64,000 bases of DNA, from contig CAWIMG010000037.1 in NCBI GenBank assembly GCA_963837105.1, positions 112,479 through 176,478 on the forward strand, written 5' to 3'. This DNA comes from UBA9676 sp963837105 (lineage in GTDB: Bacteria; Actinomycetota; Actinomycetes; Streptosporangiales; Streptosporangiaceae). Both the position numbers and the translations under genes were made by a program. Shown here one piece after another: positions 36,977 through 44,529 of the stretch. The notes below the pieces were generated by a model. The model had not been told where the DNA came from and made no database searches. It was given only the letters and a program-made list of their open reading frames with translations. Position 1 is the stretch's first letter; the number at the start of each line of letters is the position of its first letter.

Positions 36977-38042
36977 CCACGACCTCCGCCTCGTCGGGCT
37001 CAGCCCCGCCCGGTCCAGCCCTGCCGCGCTCAGCCTCGCTGGGTACCGGGCCGCTGGGCTCCTGCTCACCCGCGAAGGTCAGCTTGCCATACCGGAGCCT
37101 GGCCCGGACGCCGCCGGGCAGGTCAATCCAGCGCTGGCCGGCCCGTCGGGTGAGGAGTTCGGTCAGCGCCGCCAGATGGCCGGCGGTGAGCGCACCCGGC
37201 GGGCAGCCTGCCTCAATCGCGGCGCCGCGCAGGATCCGGGCGCGGATCGCGGCTGGGGCGGCCGCAACCGGGTCCGCCCGCCAGCCACCACCGGGGTCCC
37301 GCAACTGGCTCGCCTGGCCCGCGGCGATCTCGTCCAGCGCGTCGGCATCGGCCCGCAACTGGCCCGCGCTGCGCGCCAGCGCCTCCGCGACGCCGGGACC
37401 GAGTGCCGCCTCCAGCGCCGGCAGCGCCTGGTGCCGCACTCTGGCCCGGGTGAAGGCGGGGTCGGCGTTCTGCGGATCGTCCCATGGCCGCAGGCCGAGC
37501 GACTGGCACGCCGCCCGCAAGGTGGCGCGGCCAGTCCCGAGCAGCGGCCGCCGGTAGTGGCCCCGGCGGGCGGGCATCCCCGCCAGCGACCGGCTGCCGG
37601 CGCCCCGTGCCAGCCCCAGCAGCACCGTTTCCGCCTGGTCGTCCCGGCTGTGGCCGAGCAGGATGGCGCTGGCACCGGTGCGGGCGGCCACCTCGTCCAG
37701 CGCCCGGTACCTGGCCACCCGGGCGGCGGCTTCCGGGCCGCCCTGGCCAGCCCCGGTGGCGACGGTCACCGCGATGCTCTCCACCGGGTCCAGCCCGAGC
37801 CCCGCCAGGGTGAGCGACAGGGCGCTCGCTCGTTCGGCCGATCCGGGCTGAAGCCCATGATCGACGGTGACCGCGCCCGCCCGCAGCCCCTGGCGCGGGC
37901 CCTCGTGCGCGAGCGCCGCCGCCAGCGCGAGCGAGTCGGCGCCACCCGAGCAGGCCGCCAGCACCAGGTCGCCTGGCGCCAGCCCGGACAGCCCGTGCCG
38001 GACGGCCCGGCGCACCTCGGCTACCGCCGCGGGCGGGCCCAT
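36963..38042 (-). CDS. tilS: tRNA(Ile)-lysidine synthase
   Basis: 359 residues; modifies C34 of the CAU-anticodon isoleucine tRNA so it reads AUA. The ATP PP-loop is LVLAACSGGADSLALAAAL; also VDHGLQPGS, ARVARYRAL, LLGHSRDDQAETVLLGLARG and the WDDPQNADPAFTRARVRHQ segment. The last ~30 residues are acidic and Pro/Gly-rich. tilS, hpt and ftsH keep their widespread order here; tilS starts 6 bases after the DUF2342 stop. Confidence 0.94.
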   Translation of the reverse strand: MGPPAAVAEVRRAVRHGLSGLAPGDLVLAACSGGADSLALAAALAHEGPRQGLRAGAVTVDHGLQPGSAERASALSLTLAGLGLDPVESIAVTVATGAGQGGPEAAARVARYRALDEVAARTGASAILLGHSRDDQAETVLLGLARGAGSRSLAGMPARRGHYRRPLLGTGRATLRAACQSLGLRPWDDPQNADPAFTRARVRHQALPALEAALGPGVAEALARSAGQLRADADALDEIAAGQASQLRDPGGGWRADPVAAAPAAIRARILRGAAIEAGCPPGALTAGHLAALTELLTRRAGQRWIDLPGGVRARLRYGKLTFAGEQEPSGPVPSEAERGRAGPGGAEPDEAEVVVGRQ

Positions 38043-38048
38043 CGCAGG

Positions 38049-39203
38049 TCAGCCGCCGGCTGCCAGTGCGCCGCCGGCCTCGCCCGTGCCGCCGGCCTCG
38101 CCCGTGCCGCCGGTCCTGTCCGTGCCGCCGGCCCGCGCCAGCCAGCGCTCGGGGTCGAGCAGTTCCTCCTTGGTCGGGATCATCTCCGGTCCCAGCCAGA
38201 CCCGGTTGAAGGTGGCCATGTCGGCCGCCTCCACCACTGCCCGCACGAAGGCCGAGCCCTGCGCGTACTGCTTCATCTTCAGGTCGATGCCGAGGAGACG
38301 GCGCACCGTCTGCTCCAGCCGCCCGGCCGTGCCCCGGCGGGCGTTGAACGCGGCCCGGATCTCGGCCACCGACGGCACCACCTGTGGCCCGACCGCGTCC
38401 ATCACATAGTCGCCGTGCCCTTCCACCAGGGTCATGACACAGGTCAGCCGGTCCAGGATGGCCCGCTGCTGGGGCGTCTGGATCACCTCGATGATGCTTT
38501 CCGGGCCGCTGCCGCGGACCGCCCCGGCCACCGCGTCGGCGGTGGCCCGCAGCCGGTCCAGGATCGTGGCCGGGTCCAGGTCGGAGGCGAGCAGGAACTC
38601 GGTCATCTGCTGCTGGACGTAGCCACGCAGCCAGCCGACCGCGGTGAACTGGGTCCGGTGCGTCTCCTCGTGCAGGCAGACCCAGCGGCGGAAGTCGTGC
38701 GGGTCCACCCCCAGCTCACGTTCCACCATCACGATGTTGGGCGCGACCAGGGTCAGCCGGCCTGGCGCATCGCCGTCGGGTGCCCCCGGGTCGGGCGGCA
38801 GGAACAGCTCGTACTGCCCGAGCACCCGGCCGGCCAGGTAGGCCAGGATCAGGCCGGCCTGCAGGCCGGTGACCCGCGACCCGAGGTTGGCGATCATGGA
38901 GCCGGGCTCAGGTGCCCGGCCGCGTTCGCGCAGGTGCTGGGCAAGCGGTTCCAGGACCACCCGGAATCCGTCCACGTTGGCCCGGATCCAGCCGGGCCGG
39001 TCCACGATGGCGACCTGACCGAGATCGGCGGCACTGGCCATCCCGGTCAGCTGCTGGACCGGCTCGGCGACGGCGGTGGCCAGTTCGCGCAGCTCCGCCA
39101 CCACCGACCGCGCCTCGGCCAGGCTGACCTGTGGGCCCGGGCGAACCCACCGGACGCCGGTCGAAATTGCAACTTCCCAGTCGATCATCTGCCCGCTGTT
39201 CAC
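38049..39203 (-). CDS. Zinc-dependent metalloprotease of the DUF2342 family
   Basis: 384 residues. Actinobacterial family sometimes named for association with coenzyme F420 genes. The zinc motif is WVCLHEETHRTQF near residue 190, with the downstream YVQQQMTEFLL. It has VRPGPQVSLAEARSVV near the N-terminus and a Gly/Thr/Ala repeat tail at the C-terminus. Substrate unknown. GTG 39203 is chosen because a TACCGT -10 ends 6 bases before it; a GTG at 39224 is also in frame. It begins a likely operon with tilS, hpt and possibly ftsH. Confidence 0.87.
   Translation of the reverse strand: MNSGQMIDWEVAISTGVRWVRPGPQVSLAEARSVVAELRELATAVAEPVQQLTGMASAADLGQVAIVDRPGWIRANVDGFRVVLEPLAQHLRERGRAPEPGSMIANLGSRVTGLQAGLILAYLAGRVLGQYELFLPPDPGAPDGDAPGRLTLVAPNIVMVERELGVDPHDFRRWVCLHEETHRTQFTAVGWLRGYVQQQMTEFLLASDLDPATILDRLRATADAVAGAVRGSGPESIIEVIQTPQQRAILDRLTCVMTLVEGHGDYVMDAVGPQVVPSVAEIRAAFNARRGTAGRLEQTVRRLLGIDLKMKQYAQGSAFVRAVVEAADMATFNRVWLGPEMIPTKEELLDPERWLARAGGTDRTGGTGEAGGTGEAGGALAAGG
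38071..38124 (-). repeat. Three 18-base repeats at the 3' end of the DUF2342 gene
   Basis: CCGCCGGCCTCGCCCGTG occurs twice exactly (38071-38088, 38089-38106) and a third time with three differences (38107-38124), coding a Gly-Gly-Thr-Gly-Glu-Ala type tail. A slippage-type expansion in a variable C-terminus. Confidence 0.82.
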
Positions 39204-39209
39204 CCCTCC

Positions 39210-39215
39210 ACGGTA
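39210..39215 (-). promoter_or_regulatory. -10 element TACCGT, leaderless promoter of the DUF2342 gene
   Basis: On the minus strand TACCGT is followed by GGAGGG (6 bases) and GTG. The GGAGGG could be read as a Shine-Dalgarno but is directly against the start codon, so leaderless initiation is the better explanation. Confidence 0.5.
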
Positions 39216-39293
39216 CGTGCTCACGGCACGGTGGCCGTCACGGGCGGGGCAGGGGGATGCCTGCCGCGGCCGGCCCGGGCGAGCCGGGGGCGG

Positions 39294-39350
39294 CTCAGCC
39301 GCGGCAGCCGCAGCCCGGCGGGCGGGTACTCAGCCGCGGCAGCCGCAGCC
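39294..39350. repeat. 22-base direct repeat at and beyond the dacB stop
   Basis: CTCAGCCGCGGCAGCCGCAGCC is present at 39294-39315 and again at 39329-39350. The second copy is the 3' end of dacB with its stop codon; the first is an extra copy 35 bases further downstream. A tandem duplication of the gene end. Confidence 0.8.
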
Positions 39351-40787
39351 GGCCAGGGTGGTCGCCATCCGGTCGATGACGCCTGCCGCGGTCCCCAGCT
39401 CGCCGCGCGGGACCTGGTCCGCCATGAAGGCGAACGCCAGCGGCCGGCCGCTGGCATCGCTGACGATCCCGGCCAGGCTCAGCACCGTGTTCAGGTTGCC
39501 GGTCTTGGCCTGGACCGACCCCAGCGCCGCGGGCCCGAAGCCGCCGAACACACTCTGGCCCGGCGCGAGTGTGCCGGAGAAACCAGCCACCGGCAGGCCG
39601 GTGACCGCCGCCCGCAGCGCGGCCTGGCGGCTCTCACCGGCCAGCCCGACCAGCCGGGCCAGTGCCAGCGGTGTGACCAGGTCCAGTGGGGACAGCCCGC
39701 TCCCGTCGACCAGGTGGATGCCGTGGATGCCCAGCCGGGCGTCGGCGGCGATGACCGCCGCGGCCGCACCGGCGAACGAGGCAGGCCGGCCGGTGTGCAG
39801 CGCGACCTGGCGGGCCAGGTACTCGGCGATGACGTTGTTGCTCTCCCGCAGCATCCAGCCGGCGATCGAGGCCACGTCCGGGGAGTGCACGCTGGCGATG
39901 GTCACCGCGCCGGCGGGCACCAGGCCGCCGGCCCTGGCCCGGGCCGGGACGGCAGCGGTCCCGGGCAGCACCTTGATCCCCTGGCCGCGCAGCAGCCGGG
40001 CGAAGGCCGCGGCCGCGTCGGCGTCCGGGGTGAGCGAGCGGGGCCGGTAGTTCACCGGGTCGTCCCGGTTCTCGGGCTGGCCGCCCCTGGTCAGCCGCCC
40101 CTGGTCGACTGACAGGGCGGTGATGGGGGTCACGTTGCCGGTGCTGATATAGCTGGCCGTCCAGCCTGGGGCGGTGACCGGGCCGGTGAACAGCGAATCG
40201 TCGTAACGCAGCCGGACGGTGAGCTCCCCCCGGGCCGCCAGCCAGTGCGCGGCCTGGCTGGCCAGCGCCGCGAGCGTGGCCGGCTGCGGGTATTCGCCAG
40301 CTGGGTAGGGCGCCGCGGCCAGGGTCGGGTCCCCACCGCCGACCAGCACGATCGATCCCGGGGCCGGGCCTGCCACCACCCGGGTGGTGAACCTGGCGGA
40401 CGGGCCGAGCACGCTCAGCGCGGCCACCGCGGTAGCCAGCTTGGCGCTGGAGGCCGGGGTGGCGGGGACGGTGGCGCCGTGCGCGAACAGGACATGGCCG
40501 GTGGCCAGGTCGGTGACGATCACCCCGACGTGGCTGCCCAGGGTGGGCTGGGCGATCAGCGGGGACAGCGCGGCGGCCAGCCCGGGGCTGGTGGGCAGCG
40601 CACCGCCGGACGGGGCCGGGAGCACCGCACCGGGCGTGGTGAGCCGCTCCGCCGCCACCCTGGGCAGCTGCCAGAGCGCCAGCCGGGCAGGCAGCAGGCC
40701 CGCCACCGCCAGGCCGGCGCCCAGCGTGCAGACGTTGAGCATGGCCAGCGCGGCCAGCGCCGTCAGCCGGAGGCGGTTCGCCACCAT
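39330..40787 (-). CDS. dacB: D-alanyl-D-alanine carboxypeptidase/endopeptidase, PBP4 family (S13)
   Basis: 485 residues. An N-terminal hydrophobic segment (LTALAALAMLNVCTLGAGLA) serves as signal peptide or anchor. The three penicilloyl-serine motifs are present: SxxK as PASSAKLATAVAAL, SxN as RESNNVIAEYL and KTG as VQAKTGNLNTV. It trims peptidoglycan stem peptides outside the membrane. ATG 40787 has AAAGGA 4 bases upstream. It is divergent from ppa; the intervening 104 bases hold a 24-base tandem duplication. Confidence 0.93.
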   Translation of the reverse strand: MVANRLRLTALAALAMLNVCTLGAGLAVAGLLPARLALWQLPRVAAERLTTPGAVLPAPSGGALPTSPGLAAALSPLIAQPTLGSHVGVIVTDLATGHVLFAHGATVPATPASSAKLATAVAALSVLGPSARFTTRVVAGPAPGSIVLVGGGDPTLAAAPYPAGEYPQPATLAALASQAAHWLAARGELTVRLRYDDSLFTGPVTAPGWTASYISTGNVTPITALSVDQGRLTRGGQPENRDDPVNYRPRSLTPDADAAAAFARLLRGQGIKVLPGTAAVPARARAGGLVPAGAVTIASVHSPDVASIAGWMLRESNNVIAEYLARQVALHTGRPASFAGAAAAVIAADARLGIHGIHLVDGSGLSPLDLVTPLALARLVGLAGESRQAALRAAVTGLPVAGFSGTLAPGQSVFGGFGPAALGSVQAKTGNLNTVLSLAGIVSDASGRPLAFAFMADQVPRGELGTAAGVIDRMATTLAGCGCRG

Positions 40788-40823
40788 TGTCCTTTCACGA
40801 GATGCTGTGCCAGCAGGGCACTG

Positions 40824-40871
40824 CTGGACAGAGGACTCAATCATCTTCTGGACAGAGGACTCAATCATCTT
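40824..40871. repeat. Exact 24-base tandem duplication in the dacB-ppa intergenic region
   Basis: A 24-base unit beginning CTGGACAGAGGACTCAATCA is present twice head to tail at 40824-40847 and 40848-40871 with no differences. It lies between the divergent start codons, so it may duplicate a promoter or regulator site of either gene. Confidence 0.9.
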
Positions 40872-40891
40872 CGCGTACAAGGAGCGGCACC

Positions 40892-41389
40892 GTGCAATTC
40901 GATGTGGTCATCGAGATTCCCAAGGGCCAGCGCAACAAGTACGAGATGGATCACGAGACCGGCCGGATCCGGCTGGACCGGATGCTGTTCACCTCGACCC
41001 GCTACCCCTCGGACTATGGCTTCATCGAGGACACGCTGGCCGGTGATGGCGACCCGCTGGACGCGCTGGTGCTGCTGGACGAGCCCACCTTCCCTGGCTG
41101 CGTGATCCACTGCCGGGCGATCGGGATGTTCCGGATGGCCGACGAGAACGGCGCCGACGACAAGGTGCTCTGCGTTGCGGCGACCGACCCCCGGATGGCG
41201 CACCTCACCGATATCACCGATGTACCGGATTTCGAGCGGCTGGAGATCCAGCACTTTTTCGAGGTCTACAAGGCCCTTGAGCCCGGGAAGGATGTCCAGG
41301 GCTTCAGCTGGGCCGGCCGGGAGGCAGCAGAGCAGGAGATCGTGACCTGCCGGCAGCGGGCCGCTGCGGCGGGGCATTCGCCGGGCTGA
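40892..41389 (+). CDS. ppa: Inorganic pyrophosphatase, family I
   Basis: 165 residues, soluble Mg-dependent enzyme splitting pyrophosphate to two phosphates. Signatures are VVIEIPKGQRNKYEMDHETG, RYPSDYGFIEDTLAGDGDPL then DALVL with the clustered metal-binding aspartates, and the DIPDF-like TDVPDFERLEIQHFFEVYK. GTG 40892 is chosen for AAGGAG 7 bases upstream and the conserved N-terminus; upstream in-frame codons read through the repeat region. Confidence 0.96.
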   Translation: MQFDVVIEIPKGQRNKYEMDHETGRIRLDRMLFTSTRYPSDYGFIEDTLAGDGDPLDALVLLDEPTFPGCVIHCRAIGMFRMADENGADDKVLCVAATDPRMAHLTDITDVPDFERLEIQHFFEVYKALEPGKDVQGFSWAGREAAEQEIVTCRQRAAAAGHSPG

Positions 41390-41472
41390 GCCCAGGACAT
41401 GCCGCTAGACCCGTGCCAGCCGGCCCCGGGATGCGAGAGGATGGTCACAGAACAGGCGCGAGGAGGTACCTG

Positions 41473-42159
41473 GTGATTCCGGCCGAGGAAGACGTGCTCA
41501 GCCGGGCGCCGTTGTTCGAGACCCTCGACGATGAGGGCGCACGGGCGCTGCGGGCGGGGGTGGTCGATGTCCAGCTCGGCCGGGGCGACCGCCTGTTCGG
41601 CGAAGGTGACGCGGGGGACCGGCTGTATGTCGTGCTGGATGGCAAGATCAAGCTGACCAGGACCGCCACCGACGGCCGGGAGAGCCTGCTCGGCGTGCTC
41701 GGCCCGGGAGAGATGTTCGGCGAGCTGTCCCTGTTCGACCCGCGCCCTCGCACCGCCAACGCGGTCGCCGTCACCGATACCCGGCTGGCCGGGCTCGGCC
41801 ACGACTACCTGCGGCACTGGCTGACCGGGCGGCCCGACGTGGCCATGCACCTGCTGCAGGCGCTGGCCCAGCGGCTGCGCCGCGCCAACGACGTGATGGC
41901 TGACCTGGTGTTCACCGATGTCCCCGGGCGGGTCGCCAAGGCCCTGCTGGACCTGGCGGACAGGTTCGGGGAGGAGCAGGAGGACGGTCTCCAGGTCCAC
42001 CACGACCTGACCCAGGAGGAACTGGCCCAGCTGGTCGGCGCCTCCCGGGAGACCGTCAACAAGGCACTCGCCGACTTCGCCGCCCGCGGCTGGCTGCAGC
42101 TGTCGGCCAAGTCGGTGCTCATCCTGGACCGGGAGCGGCTGGCCAAACGCGCCCGCTGA
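41473..42159 (+). CDS. crp: Crp/Fnr-family cAMP receptor-type regulator
   Basis: 228 residues. N-terminal cyclic-nucleotide domain with GDAGDRLYVVLDGKIKL and the phosphate-binding cassette MFGELSLFDPRPRTANAVAV, whose E and R-TA residues fit cAMP binding. C-terminal helix-turn-helix DLTQEELAQLVGASRETVNK. It resembles GlxR/Rv3676, which also lies near the MBL hydrolase, wblA and ponA2-type genes. GTG 41473 is fixed by AGGAGG 6 bases upstream. Confidence 0.94.
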   Translation: MIPAEEDVLSRAPLFETLDDEGARALRAGVVDVQLGRGDRLFGEGDAGDRLYVVLDGKIKLTRTATDGRESLLGVLGPGEMFGELSLFDPRPRTANAVAVTDTRLAGLGHDYLRHWLTGRPDVAMHLLQALAQRLRRANDVMADLVFTDVPGRVAKALLDLADRFGEEQEDGLQVHHDLTQEELAQLVGASRETVNKALADFAARGWLQLSAKSVLILDRERLAKRAR

Positions 42160-42166
42160 CCAGCCG

Positions 42167-42979
42167 TCAGTAGCTGACGCCGGGCGGGAGCGCGCCGGTG
42201 CTGGCCAGATAGCTGAGCTGGGCCCGGACCGACCACTCCGCGAACGGCCACAGCGAACGGTCCACATCCGCGTACACCCGGGCCACGATCTCGGCCGGGC
42301 TGCGGTCCCCGGCGGCCAGCGCGGCGGTCACCTCGGCCAGCCGCTCCCGGCGATGTGCGAGGTAGAAGTCGAGCGTGCCGGCCGGATCCGGCAGCAGCGG
42401 GCCGTGCCCGGGCAGCAGCACCCGCAGGCCCGCCTGGCCGGCCAGATCCCGCAGCCGGGCCAGCGTGTCCAGGTAGTCGGCGAGGTTGCCGTCCTGCGCG
42501 ATCACCGTCGTCCCCCGGCCCAGCACGGTGTCGCCGGTGAGCAGCGCGCCGTCCGCGGGCAGCAGGAAGGAAACCGAGTCGGCGGTGTGCCCGGGCGTGG
42601 CCACCACCCGCACCTCGCATCCGGCCAGGGTCACCACATCCCCCGCGGCCAGGCCCTCCCCGCCCAGCCGGTGTGCCGGATCGGCGGCGCGGACCGGCGC
42701 GCCGGTCATGCTGGCGAAGGTGGCCGCGCCCTCGGCGTGGTCGGGATGCCCGTGGGTGAGCAGGATCAGCGCCACCCGCTGCCCGGCCGAGGCCACCTCG
42801 TCCCGGATCCGGTTCAGGTGCCCGGGATGGCCGGGACCGGGGTCGACCACCAGCACGGCCGCCGACCCGGGCTCGGCGATCAGCCAGGTATTGGTGCCGT
42901 CCAGCGTCATCGGGGATGGGTTGGGGGCAAGCAGGCAGCGGGCCCGGGTGGTGCCCGACCCGTCGATCGGGCTGGTCAC
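42167..42979 (-). CDS. MBL-fold metallo-hydrolase
   Basis: 270 residues of the beta-lactamase/glyoxalase II fold: LILLTHGHPDHAEGA (HxHxDH), VVATPGHTADSVSF, LLTGDTVLG and a C-terminal VLLPGHGPLLPDP. The family includes the lactamase B-like LACTB2 nuclease group, so the substrate is open. The GTG at 42979 overlaps the NUDIX stop by 4 bases (GTGA), giving translational coupling. Convergent with crp, 7 bases apart. Confidence 0.9.
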   Translation of the reverse strand: MTSPIDGSGTTRARCLLAPNPSPMTLDGTNTWLIAEPGSAAVLVVDPGPGHPGHLNRIRDEVASAGQRVALILLTHGHPDHAEGAATFASMTGAPVRAADPAHRLGGEGLAAGDVVTLAGCEVRVVATPGHTADSVSFLLPADGALLTGDTVLGRGTTVIAQDGNLADYLDTLARLRDLAGQAGLRVLLPGHGPLLPDPAGTLDFYLAHRRERLAEVTAALAAGDRSPAEIVARVYADVDRSLWPFAEWSVRAQLSYLASTGALPPGVSY

Positions 42980-43827
42980 AGCGGGTACTCCGCGCCGGGC
43001 GGGACGGTGAGCCAGACCGCTCCGTCGGCCAGGAAGACCTCCGGGATGAGCGCGGTGATCCGGCGCCGGGCGGCCAGCGCCGTGGCCACGTCCCCGCACG
43101 CGGCGAGTTCGCCGAGGGTGACCGCGGTCGGCGGGAGCAGCATGATCTCGCCCCGGCGGGCCGCCGCCAGCGCCTCGTCCGGCCGGAACCAGCCCGCAGT
43201 GTCCGCTTCCCCGCTGACGTCCCTGGCCTGCTGGCCCGCTGGCAGGGCCGCGGCGAAGAACCGGGTGTCGTAACGGCGTTCCTCGGTCACCGGGGTGACC
43301 CAGCGCGACCACGGCCGCAGCAGGTCACTGCGCAGCACCAGCCCCCGGCCGGCCAGCAGCCCGGCCAGCGAGGCCGAGCCTGCCTGCAGCGCTGCCCGGG
43401 CGGCCTCCCAGTCCTGGCCGGCGGTGCTGCCCACCCCCGTGCCCGCGGCCGGCCCGGCCAGCAGCACCCCCGATTCCTCGAACGTCTCCCGGACCGCCGC
43501 GCAGACCAGCACCCGGGCCAGGCCGGCCGGGGCATCGAGCAGCCGCCCCCACTCGGCGGCGGCCGGGCCGGCCCAGCCGACCTCGGTATCGGAGTCCCGG
43601 GCGTCCACCGACCCGCCCGGGAAGACGAACGCGCCCGGCGCGAACGCCATGGACGGGCGCCGCCGCAGCAGGTAGACCTCCAGGCCGTGGCCGGCCGCGG
43701 GCCGGAGCAGCATGACCGTAGCGGCGTCCCGTGGCTCGGCCGGGGGAACCCGGCCCGCGAGCACGTCGGCGGCCCGGGCGGCGTAACCGTCCGGGAGCCG
43801 GATACCGGGCCGCCGGGCCGCGCTCAT
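42976..43827 (-). CDS. NUDIX hydrolase
   Basis: 283 residues. The Nudix box is present but split: GGSVDARDSD at residue ~72, then after a 35-residue insertion AAVRETFEESGVLLAG, matching REUXEEXGU. Such split boxes occur in NUDT19-like CoA-ester hydrolases, though the substrate cannot be assigned. Opens ATVMLLRPAAGHGLEVYLLR and MAFAPGAFVFPGG. Coupled to the downstream MBL gene and 13 bases after the RidA gene, so part of one minus-strand operon. Confidence 0.88.
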   Translation of the reverse strand: MSAARRPGIRLPDGYAARAADVLAGRVPPAEPRDAATVMLLRPAAGHGLEVYLLRRRPSMAFAPGAFVFPGGSVDARDSDTEVGWAGPAAAEWGRLLDAPAGLARVLVCAAVRETFEESGVLLAGPAAGTGVGSTAGQDWEAARAALQAGSASLAGLLAGRGLVLRSDLLRPWSRWVTPVTEERRYDTRFFAAALPAGQQARDVSGEADTAGWFRPDEALAAARRGEIMLLPPTAVTLGELAACGDVATALAARRRITALIPEVFLADGAVWLTVPPGAEYPL

Positions 43828-43840
43828 CTGCGGCCGCGGC

Positions 43841-44308
43841 TCAATCTGTGACCTCGGCGATCAGCTCGATCTCCACCGGCGCGTCGAGGGGCAGCACCGC
43901 CATCCCGACCGCGCTGCGGGCGTGCCGGCCCGCCTCGCCGAACACCTCCAGCAGCAGTTCGCTCGCGCCGTTCACCACCTGCGCCTGGCCGGTGAAGGAC
44001 GGATCGCTGGCCACGAAACCGGTCACCTTCACGATCCGGGTCACCGCCGACAGCCCGCCGGCCACCGACGCCACCGCGGCCAGCGCGTTCAGGGCACAGG
44101 TCCGCGCCAGCGCGGCCGCCTCGGCGGCGCTCACCTGCCCGCCCACCTTGCCGGTGAGCAGCAGCTTGCCGTCCGCCATCGGCAGCTGGCCGGCCGTGTA
44201 CACGTACCGGCCGGTCCGTACCGCGGGCAGATAGGCGGCCAGCGGGGCCGCGACCGCCGGCAGGGCCAGGCCCAGCGCGGCCAGCCTGGCCTCGGGCGAG
44301 TCGGTCAC
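43841..44308 (-). CDS. RidA-family protein (YjgF/YER057c/UK114)
   Basis: 155 residues. RidA-type enzymes hydrolyse reactive enamines/imines released by PLP enzymes. Recognised by YVYTAGQLPMADGKLLLTGK, TCALNALAAVASVAGGLSAV and the C-terminal RSAVGMAVLPLDAPVEIELI. The canonical catalytic arginine motif (C-R-A-x-V) appears as ARSAVGMAVLPL. GTG 44308 overlaps the stop of the tiny DUF4177 gene by 4 bases. Confidence 0.9.
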   Translation of the reverse strand: MTDSPEARLAALGLALPAVAAPLAAYLPAVRTGRYVYTAGQLPMADGKLLLTGKVGGQVSAAEAAALARTCALNALAAVASVAGGLSAVTRIVKVTGFVASDPSFTGQAQVVNGASELLLEVFGEAGRHARSAVGMAVLPLDAPVEIELIAEVTD

Positions 44309-44460
44309 TGTTTCGGCCGCTTCAGGTAGGCGACCAGCTGCTCGGCATTCGGGCCGGGCACCACGGCCACCAGCTCCCAGCCCTCGTCTCCCCAGTTGTC
44401 CAGGATCTGCTTGGTCGCATGCACCAGCAGCGGCACGGTCGCGTACTCCCACTTCACCAT
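44305..44460 (-). CDS. DUF4177-family 51-residue protein
   Basis: A 51-residue gene: MVKWEYATVPLLVHATKQIL, DNWGDEGWELVAVVPGPNAE, QLVAYLKRPKQ. The WEY...WELV pattern is DUF4177. Function unknown. Orthologues sit immediately upstream of RidA in Mycobacterium (as Rv3678A) and Streptomyces, and here the stop overlaps the RidA start by 4 bases. ATG start behind a TATCGT -10, so it leads the DUF4177-ridA-nudix-MBL operon. Confidence 0.88.
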   Translation of the reverse strand: MVKWEYATVPLLVHATKQILDNWGDEGWELVAVVPGPNAEQLVAYLKRPKQ

Positions 44461-44466
44461 GGCGCC

Positions 44467-44472
44467 ACGATA
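44467..44472 (-). promoter_or_regulatory. -10 element TATCGT, leaderless promoter of the DUF4177 operon
   Basis: On the minus strand TATCGT is followed by GGCGCC (6 bases) and ATG 44460. Confidence 0.58.
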
Positions 44473-44529
44473 GGGCATGCGTCCCTGCCCGGCGTGGCGA
44501 AGCCAGCTGGCGGCCTCGCGCCCGGAACG

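Noticed and set aside
36933..40112. Open frame of 1059 codons spanning the opposite strand of hpt, tilS, DUF2342 and dacB
   Set aside because: It crosses four well-supported genes and their junctions; repetitive Arg/Gln/Pro/Gly composition and no domain.
42167..43312. N-terminal extension of the MBL hydrolase to 43312
   Set aside because: The extra 111 residues overlap the NUDIX gene in another frame and are Arg/Gly/Pro-rich; the GTGA overlap at 42976-42979 gives a natural coupled start.
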